This document shows positions 37,976-49,917 of a DNA stretch of 64,000 nucleotides, in pieces; within the stretch, counting starts at the first letter, position 1; every line of letters starts with the position of its first letter. The notes below the pieces were generated by a model. The model searched no databases. It was not told the DNA's origin and saw nothing but the letters and a program-made list of their open reading frames with translations. Where the stretch lies: NCBI GenBank assembly GCA_015179045.1, contig WHUZ01000032.1:496001-560000 (forward strand). The letters run 5' to 3'. The translations under genes and the position numbers were made by a program. Origin of the DNA: Kalaharituber pfeilii (lineage: Eukaryota; Ascomycota; Pezizomycetes; Pezizales; Pezizaceae).

Positions 37976-40133
37976 ATGGATCCGAACAATGAGCTCAATA
38001 TCACCGATCCCACCGACTGGGCCGACACTCGCCTTCCTATAATCCAGCGACTAGATAATGCGCTGCGGTGCCAGGTGTGCAAGGAGTTTCTAACAGCCCC
38101 GCTAATAACGGAATGCTGCCATACTTTTTGTTCATTGTGTATCCGGAGGTGTCTAACGAGCGATCAGAAGTGTCCGAGTTGCCGGGCGCCGGAGATGGAG
38201 AGTAGGCTGAGGAAGAATAATGCGGTGGAGGAAATTGTGGAAGCATTCGTGACGGCGAGAAAAGCGATTATGGGAGTGGCTACGGAGAAAAGAGGGGCGG
38301 GGCCTGAGGAGAGGGACGATGGGAAGGATACTGCACTGGGGACGGCGGAGAGAGGAAGTAGCGGGGGAACACCAAGCAGGAGGAGCCTACGGAGGTCCAA
38401 GTCGAATGTAAGTTACGCGGAGCCGACAATGGATGTTGATGAAGGCGGCCACTTTGTGAACGGGGACGAGGGGCAGGCACCCATGGGTTCTGTGCCAGCT
38501 GAGAATGTGCACGCGGGGTATGAGTTAGGTAAATTATTCGACATTCATGCTCAATGGGCTCCCGGAGGAGTGGTGGGTGATCTGATGTGTTGGGCGCGTG
38601 ATTGTGTACGGGTTTGGGCTAAGCCGAAGCAGATGATGGGCTTGTTCCGTGCCCGGTGTGCAATGTTAGGATGAAGGAAGATAGGGTCCCATTTCATATC
38701 GATAAGTGCCTTAGAGACCATGAGGAGGGGAAAAAACTATCACCGCATCTGATTTACATCGCCGGAGGTACTCGTTCAGGGTAACAATCCCCCATCCAGC
38801 CTCCATATCCCCTATTACATCTCTACATATATATTGATAGCTAATTCCACCCCTTCACAAAATTCACAGACCCACGCATCCTACCCAGCCCTCCAGCAGC
38901 CCCCGTCGGCCTCGCTCCACCGTCCCTGTTACCAGCAACAATCCTGTCCCCATATTTCCCTCTGCGGCCCGCTCCATACAGCCTATCCCCGACCGCCTCC
39001 CCAAACTTAACTACACCCTCCTTACTGAAAAAAAGCTCCGTGAAAAACTCGTTGAACTCGGCATACCCTCTAATGGCCCCAAATACATTCTCCAAGCCCG
39101 TCACACAGAGTGGGTCAATCTTTTCAACGCCAACCGGGACTCGCGAAGTCCCAAGAGTAAAAAGGAATTATTGAATGAGCTGGCGGTTTGGGAGAGGACA
39201 GTGTTGAAGGGGGGGCAAGGAGGAGCTGGGACTGGGGCGGGAGTACAAGTAAAGCCGACGAAAATGCCGGGGTGGAGTGACGAGAAGTGGGCGAAGGAGA
39301 ATAAGGAGAGTTTTGACGAGTTGATAAAGAGAGCGAGGAAAAAGAGGAAAGTAGGAGAGGGGGAGGAAAACCAGGGGGAGGAGAGGAACGGGAAGGGGAA
39401 GGGGAAGGAAGTACAAGGGCAGGAGAGTGGAGCCACCTCGGTAGGACCGGCTGATCAGCAGTGGGAATTACCCCCCCTTGCGGTCCCAGAATCTGAGCCT
39501 ACTCAATTTGATCGGACGCCTACCCCTACAATATCCTCCACCACCTTCATGAACCTCCCTCTCCTAAGCGGCCCTTCTTCATCACAAGTCTGGCCGCAAC
39601 TTCCCCCACGGCCTGGCTCCGACAACACCAACCCCTCTCTCGACGATACTGAGCCCGAGGCTGAGCCTGAGCTGCCCTTGCCTCCTTCACTGCCGCGCTT
39701 CTCAACATCTACCATTTCCCTACCAATCCAAACTGAACTTGACCTTCTCCAGTCCCAGGTCTCCGCGATGCCGATCTCGTCCGACCCGGTTTCCGATCCG
39801 GACGCGTACACAATCCCTCCATCCAGCCAGCGGAATTTACACCTGCACGCGCGCCCGCGCCGAACTACTGCGGCGGTGCGGAGGTCCGCAAATACGACGC
39901 CAGCACAGTCACAGACAACACCGGCAGCAGCAGCCCCGCTAACGCGCGCTCAGTCTGTGTCCCTTTCGCACCAGCGGTTATACACCCCGATATCCCCGCC
40001 CCCATTGCGTGGCCGAGGCAGGCCCAGAGGAGGTGGAGCGGGGGCGGGCAAGAGAAGGCGGGAGGCAAGTGATGGTGTAGAAGAAATGATTGGAATGCAG
40101 GTTGACCAGGCTAGGTCTAAGGAAAGCATATAG
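37976..40133 (+). CDS. rad18: E3 ubiquitin ligase Rad18 (post-replication repair)
   Basis: Rad18 with Rad6 monoubiquitinates PCNA at stalled forks to start translesion synthesis or template switching. Three exons: 37976-38528, 38633-38780 and 38870-40133, giving 654 residues. Domains in order: RING finger with eight ligands (CQVCKEFLTAPLITECCHTF onward to CPSC, residues 32-69); UBZ4 zinc finger CPVCNVRMKEDRVPFHIDKC (Cys191, Cys194, His206, Cys210); SAP domain about 283-316 (LTEKKLREKLVELGIPSNGP), followed by HTEWVNLFNAN. Splicing at 38528/38633 is what restores the UBZ finger. The tail from about 340 is long, Pro/Ser-rich and probably disordered. It ends with RGRGRPRGGG (about 614-623), an AT-hook-like motif, and KRRR. 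The start at 37976 is chosen because it directly precedes the conserved N-terminus. Convergent with the CHMP7-like gene, 513 bp between stops. Confidence 0.95.
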
Positions 40134-40646
40134 GGAAGTCTATGTTGAGGCGGGTAGAAGGGAAATGAAGTGGGTGTGCGCACATGTGTTCTTGAAGGAG
40201 TTTGGTGTTGATATTGCAATGTGTTTGTAGAAAAGGGATGGGAAGAGGGTAGGTGGCGAGAGGGGATACTCTGGGCTTTGTTTTGGGAGGACTAGGATCA
40301 TTTAGGTTTTTGTTACATGTACGTTAGCGGGGATGTTTCATGTTAAGAAAGTAATGTCCTTCCGTTTGTTTTCTCATTTTTAGTACATAATCGTGTTGTG
40401 TTATGTCATATATGTCTTTTTTGAATTCGCTTAATAAGAATATATTAGAGTACATTGATTTAGTCGGATGTTATCAACAAAAAATAAAGGCAGAATTAAG
40501 AACAAGAGGACATAGCAGCACATAGAGGTACATATACATCCATCAACGTTAACCGTTATTTCCTTCAACTCTCAAAAATCGAACCTCACACCTATCATCA
40601 CAAACCCACGTAAACCACACTATTAGATATAACCATTCTCCTCTCT
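40134..40646. other. Intergenic region between convergent stops of RAD18 and the CHMP7-like gene
   Basis: 513 bp between two convergent genes, containing both 3' untranslated regions. It is A/T-rich from 40310 to 40600, with AATAAG/AATAAA-like signals near 40432-40488. No gene is seen. Confidence 0.6.
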
Positions 40647-42243
40647 TCAGTACGCCCTCTCCCTCTCCCTTTCCCCTTCTCTCCCCTCTTGCTTTTCTCC
40701 AACGCCATTCTGTATAATCTCCAACCCCTCCAAACTCCTCGCCAATTCCTCCGCCTCCTTTCTCGCCCTTTCCTCCGCCTCCTTCGTCCTCTTGACATAC
40801 TCCTCCCTCTCCCTCCTCTGTTCCTCCTCCCGTAGCAACTCCTCCAGCTCCTCCTCGACTTCCCCCTCATCAACATGCTCCGATACTAGTCCTTCTCTAT
40901 TCATCACCCTATTCATCTCCTCCGCGTCCTCTCCCGCCTCCCTCAGCTGCTCCATCACCTCCTCAACCTTCTCAACTCCACCGACTTCCTGATTCATTTC
41001 CTTAAGCGCCTTGCCGCCCTCGCTTAGCAAGCGTATTAACGTGGCGTTATCAGCGGCTTGTTCAAGCTGGTACAAGACGCCCTCCAGCTGTGCAAGGGAC
41101 GCAGCTCGGGTCTCGATGTGCTGCTCGACAAGCTTCTTGGTGCGGAGGGCCGAGAGTGCCGCGGGGCGATTATTGCATACGAGGAAGGATTTCGCGCGGG
41201 TGGAGAGGGCGGTGGAGTGCGTGGTAAGGGCGGTGAGGGAGACATGCGTGATGGAGATTGTGTGCTTGAGGGAGGCGAGAGTGGTGTCGGTCGCAGTGAT
41301 AAGGGTAGGACGAGGGGATGTAGGGGGTTTGAATTTTATGGTCTAGGTTATGTGCATGTTAGTCTTGAAGGGGTTGAGTTAGGGGCGTGAAGGGAGAGGA
41401 ACTAGTCATACATTCCCAGAAACGGATATTTCTTTCGCATCTCTTTCCAGGTATTTCAAAATAACCATCAAATCATTATCCGTAAACCTCCCTTTGCCAA
41501 ATGGGTTCATAAATTCTTCTGCAAATCCCTCAATCGTCCATACATCCGAAACCCTGCCGCTCCTCCTCTCTGCCTGCTGCTTCACCACAGCCCTGGCTGC
41601 CTCCTCAACATTCTTTACCACGACGTATTGTGCAGTCTTCAGTGTACCTTCGCGGGAGTCATCCACTGGAGCCGCAGTTTCGCCGACGATGGGGATACGG
41701 CTCCAGACAAAGTTTGTGATGGTGCTCGCCCAGCTCTGGGTGTAGATGGAGTCGGGTTGGGTGAGGAAGGTGGTGAGAGGGATCAAAGCTTTGGTGGTGA
41801 GGGATTCAGTCTGTGGATGCCGTCCGGAACGGAAGACTCGTAGACGGGCGGGTTAGCTGCCTATTCTGGTGTGAGTGAGATGGAAAGAAAGAGAGCAAGG
41901 GGCAAAGGCAAATGTAAATAAACATGGTAGGGGGCCATACAACAACAGCCCCGATAGCTAGTGGCCTCCCCTCCTCCTCGGTGGCCAGCTCGCCAAGCAG
42001 TAATGTGGATGTTGTGAGGACGAGGGTGTCGTGTGACGGGGAGGTGAGGCCGTGTCGGGTCGCGTCGCGCAGGAAGGATTCCCATGCCGAGACGTTGGCG
42101 AAGTACCCGTCGGGATTGATGGTGCGCAGGGGGCGGAAGTCGGAGTAGAGGGAGGTGAAGCGGGAGCGGGGGAAGAGGGGGTAGGCGCGGAGGAGGGAGG
42201 AGAGGGTGGTGTGGCTATCGTTGGACGGCAGTGACGACGGCAT
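40647..42243 (-). CDS. chmp7: CHMP7-like ESCRT-III (Snf7-family) protein
   Basis: CHMP7/Chm7-type proteins recruit ESCRT-III to the nuclear envelope for sealing and pore quality control. Three exons on the minus strand: 42243-41941, 41810-41412 and 41342-40647, giving 465 residues. The N-terminal half has the winged-helix-like region of this family (YPLFPRSRFTSLYSDFRPL onward; then IPLTTFLTQPDSIYTQSW). The second half is the Snf7 core (TLASLKHTISITHVSLTALT; ALSALRTKKLVEQHIETRA, then SLAQLEGVLYQLEQAADNAT) with basic helix 1 and acidic later helices. The tail is a highly charged coiled coil rich in EER repeats. For intron 1 the acceptor at 41811 (CACAG) is chosen because closer AGs leave a TAA in frame. 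I see no clear C-terminal MIM1 motif. The Snf7 assignment is firm; the CHMP7 subtype is likely. Confidence 0.85.
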
Positions 42244-42704
42244 TGTAGATGGAAGTGGGGGGGGGGGGGGGAGATATGCTCGCTGCGTACTGTGGGAGGG
42301 TTCAAGAGGAAAGTTCACAGCAGGGAAGAAGACACGAAAGGTAAAAGGAGAGAGGGAGATAAGGAGGATAGGGATGTAAGAAGAGAAAACGGTTTACTAT
42401 ATCTCAAACACAACGGGACAACTGATAGACCTTGCAGAATAAAAATCCAGTGATACTATGATATGATCCTCGGCGATGATGATGATCCTCTCCTGAGGTC
42501 CCCCTTCTCGCCTCAAGAAATACCCTTAACCTCCCAGTACCACTTCCTTTATCAGTAATTACCTCCCGCATGCCTCAGACTATGTTCGCCCACCGTAGCA
42601 CATGGAATGCCAAGATTCCCACAGCACGCTGGCATGATGGAGAGGGAGCCGACTGGGGCGGCTGGTGGCTAGTGCGTTACAGTCACGTGATACCACGGGC
42701 AAGG

Positions 42705-42729
42705 GCGGGGCGGGGCGGGGCGGGGCGGA
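42705..42729. repeat. GGGGC array
   Basis: Five to six GGGGC units on the + strand, with G4 spacing. Confidence 0.8.
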
Positions 42730-43286
42730 GCGTGCTGGAAGGCTGCTTCTGAACCACCACTGCCGACCTAGAAGCCAGCCCGGTACATCTCTAGCTTCTG
42801 AGCGTAGCCGCGCCTCTGCCATACGCCGGTGCAGCATGCACGACGGTGGGATGCGACAGTGAATGCATTGCCTGCTTGACAATTGACACGGCCATCCTCC
42901 AGGAGTGGCTGCTTCAATGCGCTTCGGGATTTTCAACGGCCGATGAGCTGCGCGGGAGGGGGGTACCTTTACTCTTTGCAGATGTCCGGGTATCTAGCTG
43001 TTGGCGATAGGTTCGCTGATGGCAGCAGGGCCGAGTTGGGTTCGCTTGCATCATCCCGCGAGCTCTCCATATCGCAGCAGTTATGCTTTGTGCCCCCCAC
43101 CTTAGCCCTAATCTTGCGAGGCCACGGAAACCTGGAGTCCAGGGGCCGCCCCCACACCTCGCAGCAGCAACCAGCACAACGGCCCTCGGCAGGGCTGGAG
43201 TCGCACAAGTTTTGAATTGACTAAACACAACTGAAATATGATAGCACACCGGGCCCTGCGTTATCGATTAAAAAGAAAATAAAAGG

Positions 43287-43334
<48 letters not shown>
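43287..43334. repeat. Poly-A run (48 nt)
   Basis: 48 consecutive A preceded by an A-rich lead-in (AAAAAGAAAATAAAAGG). It could be the tail of a + strand retroposed sequence; no retroelement coding region is visible upstream. Confidence 0.85.
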
Positions 43335-43337
<3 letters not shown>

Positions 43338-46300
43338 AGACTGAAAAATCCAACATACTTTTCGCCGGGGGTGGTGCAAGAATGCACATGACAGCATGTG
43401 TGGATGAATCCGTCTATGTGCATTGTATGTAAATGTAAGGAGTAACTTTTATTATTATACATGATAGTAGTATATCTATGAACTCGATTAACAGCAGACG
43501 GTTGAGCACATTGCTCTTGTTTCCCGCGTGTTTATCGTTTCCACAGCTCGTCCCCAATTTTATTCTCTCATGAAGTAATGTGCTCAGCCAAGCCCTTGAG
43601 CCACGGTATCATAGTCATATCATACTTGCCCCCCGGCCTGGGAACGGGGGCAGGCATAGCTGACACGTGCTTCACCAACGTGTCTTCTGTAGCACAAAGG
43701 CAATGACCAATAATATGCTGTCCAGGCGTATCTGCCAGCCCTTGTGTGCCATTGCCATGTGCTGTTCTCGGCCATGTGCCTCGCAAAGCTACTGGCTACG
43801 GGACTAGCCTGATAAGAAAATCAGCGCTGTTCGGTTCGGCAGTCAAAGTTGCACCCAACATTAAACAGTTGTAGCGTGGAGTTGTCGGCACAACCTGCTT
43901 AATCCTTACCTCTGCTCCCCCTCCTCCTCCACCATCTCCATCTCCACCTCCTCTTTCTACTTGTGCAAACAAAAAACAGATCGCAAGTGGATAAGCCTCA
44001 GTTCTGACTGGACCCTTTTTTCGCATTTTCTTTTCTTTTTTTACCTTCTTTTGTAACTCTTCGGCGAGCTCCAGCCAACCAGGTTAGTCCAATTGGACAC
44101 TGTCGCAATAACAGCAAGGAACTTGGGAGGCTTGGCCTTCTCACATGCCATCGGCTTTCACTTGTGATAAGGTGGCATTGACATGTGAGCGAGGGAGAAA
44201 GTGAATGGGAAGAGTGAGAACGATGGAGTCGCTTAGCTACATAGGCTGTAGTAAGCAGCGCCAACGGCACATATCGCTCTTGTATATTGACATGGCGAAT
44301 CTGTTTCTCCACATATTTTTACCTCTGCAAAGTTGCGCACAGCGCACCGTATGGTTGGGCGAGATATTTATATACATGTACATGTAGTGGCAAGTATGAC
44401 AGAATAAAGGGTCCTGTGTGGGGCGCTGCGGCAGCGCAGATACATTGCCACTCACCACTCTCCAGAATCACGGAGAGCGCAGAGCTAGAGAGGGACGGAT
44501 GCAAGGAAGAAATGGGGACACTTGTGTGATGCCGGTGCTGATGATGAATGATGCTGCTGCTGGACAGCTGCCGGGGGGGGGGGAGGGGGGGGGTAGGGAT
44601 ACAAAGATGAAGGGATTCTATGTACTAGTACATGGGTACAGCGTACAAGGTACAGGGGTTGCGTCCCCAGCAGTTTGCCCCTCTGCCTTCCTCGTGCTCC
44701 CTTTGCCTTCTGCTCGGCACAAAGAGCAGCCCATTCATGTATTCTCCTCTGTGCCCGACAAATCACCTCGAGCCAAACGAACTGTTTTAATAAGAAAACT
44801 CCAGATAACTCAAATTCATGTCCAGAGGGAGCGCGGTGGGGCACTGCACGTATCATAGCGGCCAGGGAAGGGCCTGGGGGGGGCCGGGGCTATCACATGT
44901 CTTGTGCGCGCTTGGTAGATAGCAACGACGCTAGGCGGCGTTCATGTGCTTGTTTAGAACGACGGCACCAGAAGCGTTTTCCTCAGATCTACATACAATT
45001 CCAGCGATCGATCACAGCGTGTGCTCGCTCTGCTCTGTGCCTAAAGCATCCCGCTTCGCTACAGCCCAGCAGCCGGGATGACGGTTCATGGTGACTGCGC
45101 GCGCTCTTACTCGGCCAAGGGCGCAATATACGTGGTGTATAATGCTCAATCTGAGCCAATTTGCTCAGGGCATCGTGCGGCCAGAGATCAGTGGCAAGAT
45201 GGTGCCAGCCAGCACCGCCAGTGCAGAGGACGGAACGGCGCCACGCTGCTCGCAAGTAGGCGTGCGGTGGCCCGACTGAGGCCCGACGGCCCATCCCAGC
45301 CCGTTTCAGTGCCGTAAAGTAACGTTGGAGGCATTCTCCCACAAAGCAGAGGGAAAAAAAAAGAAAAAGAAAAAGAAAAGCAAGCAGCAAACATTAAACA
45401 AGAGAGCCATTGTGATGCAAAACGCCCCGGCATTGGGGGGCGTGCAAAATGCCCGCCCTGCCGTCTGTCTCTCCTGACATCGTGATGTCTGTATCGCTGT
45501 GCATGATCGATGTGTGCTAGCAACTCGACACTGTCAGATGTAATCCACATGTTCCGCACCCGAGATTTGCTCGATTTCGATCTCTCTCACCTTCCCCACC
45601 GCCCGACTCCCGCTGCGCTGCGAAACGACGAGCACGAAGCAAACGGCAGGGTAGCCACAGCGCAGCTTCGCAGCGTCAGGAAGGGTCGTGCTCGACGACA
45701 GTACAGAAGAAGAGGTCATTCATTACAGTTGCTGCACTGCAGTCCATCGTCCATTACAGGGCGTGCTCTAGCGGAGATCGATCAGAGATCTCCTTACTCG
45801 AGTATCATACGTCCCCCACATGCTGCTATCATCCTTCGGACTAGCCATTCTCTTTCTTCCCTCGTCATCCCTCTCCCTCTCCCTCCCATCCTTCCGAGTC
45901 TGTACCTAGCCAACCCCCCCCCCCCCACGTACGCCCGTCCGCCTTCTTATTCCCCTCTCCGTCCCTCCCCCCCCCCCCCCACCGCCCCTCCGCTAAGGTC
46001 TGCTCTGGAAATATCTTTGACGAAGGCGGTGTGATTGACTGCTAGGAACAAATTCCAAGAAAGAGGGACGGGCAAAAAAAGAAAAAAAGACAAAAGAGAA
46101 GCAAAAGATTAGAGGAACAGAAGCTAGAACAGACACATATTTCATTTCTGAAAGAAGGCTTGCTTTCTGATTCCTCCTTCATTCTTCCCATATCTTATCC
46201 CCCCGCCCCCCCACTGAGCGGCCATTACAATTACCGGCACTCTTTCCAACTCTCCTCTTCCTCCACTCTGTCCAATCTCGATCTCTGACTTTGTTGATGC

Positions 46301-46795
46301 GTATGTGTGTCTGAGGTCCAGAATCATAGCGGAACCAAGCAGCAATCACAGCTTCGCAAGCAAATCCCCGTCAGTTTCAGTTAGCTGTTTCAGTTACTTC
46401 ACTAGACAGCAGTTCCTACCAAGCGTCACCCTCAACTCCCGCCGGCACTCATCTTGATTTCTTTTTCCAAGTTCTCTATCACGCCCTACAATTCACTTCT
46501 GCATCGAGATCCAAAGAATTTTTCCCCACTCCTTACCTCACTGCTATTCTAGTTTCTAAATCCATAATTACCATTTCTCGTTATCTCGGTTTCTTTTTCC
46601 TTTTTTTTTCTTTTTTGCCTTCCCTTTTTCATTTTCGTTGACTTGGCTTGGAGAGATCTGAAGCCACCACCTCAATCTGACATTCTCTGCAACTAAATCC
46701 GCTGCCGGATCGAATCAAAATCAGAACACAATCAAAACAATAACAGAGAATCTTCACATTCCGTGCTTGTTTTTGACCAATATACCGCCGCCCCA

Positions 46796-47829
46796 ATGAT
46801 GGAGATAAATAGCGAAAGCCAATCACCGGCCCATAGAGCTCGGTATAAGGCTCAATTGATTGAAGGTAAGAAAGCATTTTGTATTCCCTACATTCGCCTA
46901 CTTTCACCACAAAGCAATTAAATTCTCAATCCCTGTTTCATCAGTGCCCTTCTTTTTTTTTTTTTAAAGAAAAAAAAATCTCGCCAGAACCATAAAAGTG
47001 TCATGCTAATGCAGGACCAACAGATATTCTACGGGAAGAAGACCTTTATAAAATTCTTGGTGCACCACGGGATTCCACTCCTGCGGAGCTTCGGCGGGCT
47101 TATCTCGATCGTTCTAAAATCTGCCATCCCGACAGGCTACCATATCATGAATCCTCAACTGCCGCCTTTCAGCGTTTAGCATTTGCCTTTGAGATTCTCA
47201 AATCTCCCTCTTCTCGCCGCACTTATGACAGAGCATCCCGTGGATCTAGCGCACGCCGAGCCTCCGCATCAGCACAATCACTCAATGGAGATCAGACTTT
47301 CCGTGGAGCCGTAGAAGCTATGCTTCATGAATTTATGACGGGCGACTTCGCTCTTGTTAAGAGCTTAATACAGGGACTGAACCGACAATATCCAAATTTG
47401 GTCAGCGAGGACGCAATAGACGGTATTGAGCGTAGCTGGTTCCGTGTTAGAGATTTGATTCTTAGCACTCGTTCGTATGCTTTGTTGGTGTCGATTGAGC
47501 TTGGGCGTATAAATCGGGTACAAAAAAATCTTCGCTCCCTGGGATATTTTGACGTATTTGGGAGGATGAGGATGACTGCACAGTTGGTGAAGGTGACACT
47601 TGCTGTGCCGATGAGAGTCGACAGGGCATTACGGCTCCGGGAGGAGCGGGAGAGGAGAGCAACGGAGGCAGGATGGAACGCTGCAGAGGCACAGGGGGAA
47701 ACAATCAAGCGCCGAGGAGGGATTTTGAATGACCGGGTATTCAAGGTCTTGGAATTTATTGTCGGGGAGAGTGCGGTGGATCCAGAAGCAGACGCAGCAT
47801 GGATTGCATCAACATCTAGGGCAGCTTAA
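46796..47829 (+). CDS. J-domain (DnaJ/Hsp40) protein, uncharacterised
   Basis: Predicted Hsp70 co-chaperone of 294 residues. Two exons: 46796-46865 and 47015-47829 (intron 149 bp, GTAAGA...TGCAG). The J domain occupies about residues 33-95 (DLYKILGAPRDSTPAELRRA, SKICHPDR, FAFEILKSPSSRRTYDRA). The HPD triad needed to stimulate Hsp70 ATPase is intact at 61-63. There is no G/F-rich linker, no zinc-binding CXXCXGXG repeats and no transmembrane segment, so it is a class C (type III) J protein. The 190-residue C-terminal part is alpha-helical in character and basic (RVDRALRLREERERRATEAG) and I do not recognise a family in it. Client and location are unknown. A long CT-rich leader precedes the start. 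Confidence 0.88.
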
Positions 47830-49200
47830 ATGATGACGAAGAAATGCATAGACGACACGAATAAGACAGAATATAACTTCTGAGGGGGATATTACTTGAC
47901 ATGGCGTCAACAACAACAACCAACTAAAGGCAGGTGGGAAAATCGATATTGCGAAGCATCTCGTTTGAAACACCTGACCACCTTTTTATTTCCTTGCTTG
48001 CTTTATCTTGTGCTACTTTAGCTTGAATGTGGGGGGTGTAAAACGGCGTGGGTCATATACAATGTGTGTTCATACTTTTCCTTTGCTCCCTGTTTTGTAA
48101 CTGCTGTGGAATAATCGGATATTACCCTTCTTTTTTTGTGCTTGTTTCGTTTATAGTTTATGATTCATGAACGATCTGGGGTTTGGATGGCTGTGGGACC
48201 GGTTGTGAATTTTATCAGGTATTTTCTGTCTGTGTACTTTTGTTTGTATGTGAATTTCTCATGTGTTTTCTTGGTTGGGAATTACTATTCTGTCTTTTTC
48301 ATACGTTGACATGATGACAATGCTATGAATTTTTTTTCTTTTCAGGCGGGGCGTTCCAATTTCCGTTTCCTTAAAACATATTCCAGATTCAATTTCACGC
48401 CCTGAAGCACGGGGATTACACTTCCCTCCCTCCTTTCTCGTTCTCCATTTGAAGCGTCCATTGTATATTTTCTTTTTTTTGCTCTGTATCTTTGGTACTT
48501 TGTGTAGCACAGTACTTCCTTCTTTCCTACCTGTATTCTTGTTCTTACTGTGTATCATTGAATTCGAATAAATGTACCGAACATGTGAGGTGGGACTGAT
48601 TTGGGGGGGTATTGGATATAAATTTTTTTTTTTTTCTTTTTTTTTTTTTTTTTCGTCTGTGGATAGATAGATAGTCGGGAGGGCTGGGGGAAGGAGGTTA
48701 TATATATATGCTCTTAGTTTGAAAGCTTGTTTGGGACAGTCTAGTTTAGGGTGGGAAAAAGTCTGGCAGGCTGTAAATGGCCGGCTTTTCTGCTGTTGGG
48801 TATGTAGTGTAGTCCAGGGGGTTGGGGTTCGGGGATATACTTTAGTTGATAGGAAGTGATTATATTTCCTTTTTTTCTTTTTTTTCCCTTTCTTTTTTTT
48901 GACGGGAAATTTCGGTTGTTTTGTATCGTATTTCATTGTTGTTTATCCCGAGAAAGAATTCTCTAAAAAAAAAAAAAAATGAAGCACATTTTTATTTTAT
49001 TTTATATTTATTTATTTATCTATTTTTTTTATTTTATTTTTTATTTATTTATTTTCATTTTTTTTTTCATGTTTTTACTTTATTTTTACATAGCTATTTT
49101 TATTATTTATCTCATTTATTTGGTTTTACGATTCGTGTAAGCTCCCCCCTCCCCCCTTCCTCCTCTGCACGCACTCAATAATTCTACTATATCCTTAAAA

Positions 49201-49279
49201 AAAGAAGTATAAATTTTTGAAAAAAAAAAAAAAAAATAATTAAATAGATAAAATAGAAAATAAAAACTAACTTGGAGGA

Positions 49280-49318
<39 letters not shown>

Positions 49319-49549
49319 TTTTCCCGCCAAAAAATTAAACTTTAAAAAAAGAAAAAAAAAAACAAAACAAAGGGGGGGAGGGGAAGGAATGATGTAAAAT
49401 CTACGTAAAACGTCTGGTAGGTACAGTATGTGTTTTTTTTTTCTATTTTTAGTAACAGTAATTGTTTTGCTTTTTTTGGGGGGCTACCGTAAGGAATGTT
49501 GGACTTTTTTTTTTTTTGTTTCTTTTCTTTTTTAAAGGTTACTGTTACG

Positions 49550-49584
<35 letters not shown>

Positions 49585-49790
49585 TCGTACGGTTACGGGT
49601 TTACGGTAACTTTTTGTAAGTTAAATAAATTTTTTTTTTTTTACAAAGGTACTGTAGACTTTTAATCGCGGGGGATTTTTGGCCAGGAATGGGGAGGGCA
49701 AAAAAAACTTTTTTTTTTTTTTTTTTGTTTTAGTAACTCTAGCTAAGTACGGTATAGGGAAGGATACCGTACAGCAGATCCTCACCATTT
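49201..49790. repeat. Homopolymer A/T mosaic with recurring GTTACGGTA-like blocks
   Basis: Runs of 12-30 T (for example 49283-49312 and 49553-49581) alternate with 30-60 bp blocks that repeatedly carry related words: AGTAACAGTAAT, CTACCGTAAGG, GGTTACTGTTACGG, GTACGGTTACGGG, TTTACGGTAAC, GGTACTGTA. The last block holds a perfect inverted repeat, GTACGGTAT (49747-49755) and ATACCGTAC (49764-49772), around an 8-base loop. Confidence 0.6.
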
Positions 49791-49898
49791 CCTTCCCGAC
49801 TTTCTTTCGGCCAACGCGCACGGAATATTCCTCTGGTCGGGGGAGAGGGGGGGGGGGGGTGCACTCGGTGACTAGTTAACTCGGTTGCTACTTTGATC

Positions 49899-49917
49899 GG
49901 TTAAGGGTTAGGGTTTT
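49899..49917. repeat. Short telomere-like TTAGGG word
   Basis: GGTTAAGGGTTAGGGTTTT contains one TTAGGG and one degenerate TTAAGGG unit. It is only about two units long and may be coincidental. Confidence 0.4.

Larger units (their letters stand above)
42244..46795. other. Gene-free region between the CHMP7-like gene and the J-domain gene
   Basis: About 4.5 kb without a convincing gene. It has a G run at 42258-42271, a GGGGC array (42705-42729), a 48-nt A run (43287-43334), C-rich stretches near 45920 and 45970, and a CT-rich stretch from about 45840 to 46640 that probably forms the promoter and leader of the J-domain gene. The 174-codon frame at 45510-46034 is Pro/Ser-rich low complexity. Confidence 0.45.

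Noticed and set aside
45510..46034. 174-codon + strand frame
   Set aside because: Pro/Ser-rich tail comes from C homopolymers, and it lies in the CT-rich leader region of the J-domain gene.
48259..48936. 225-codon minus-strand frame rich in Lys, Pro and Ser
   Set aside because: Driven by T homopolymers on the + strand and lying in the 3' flank of the J-domain gene.
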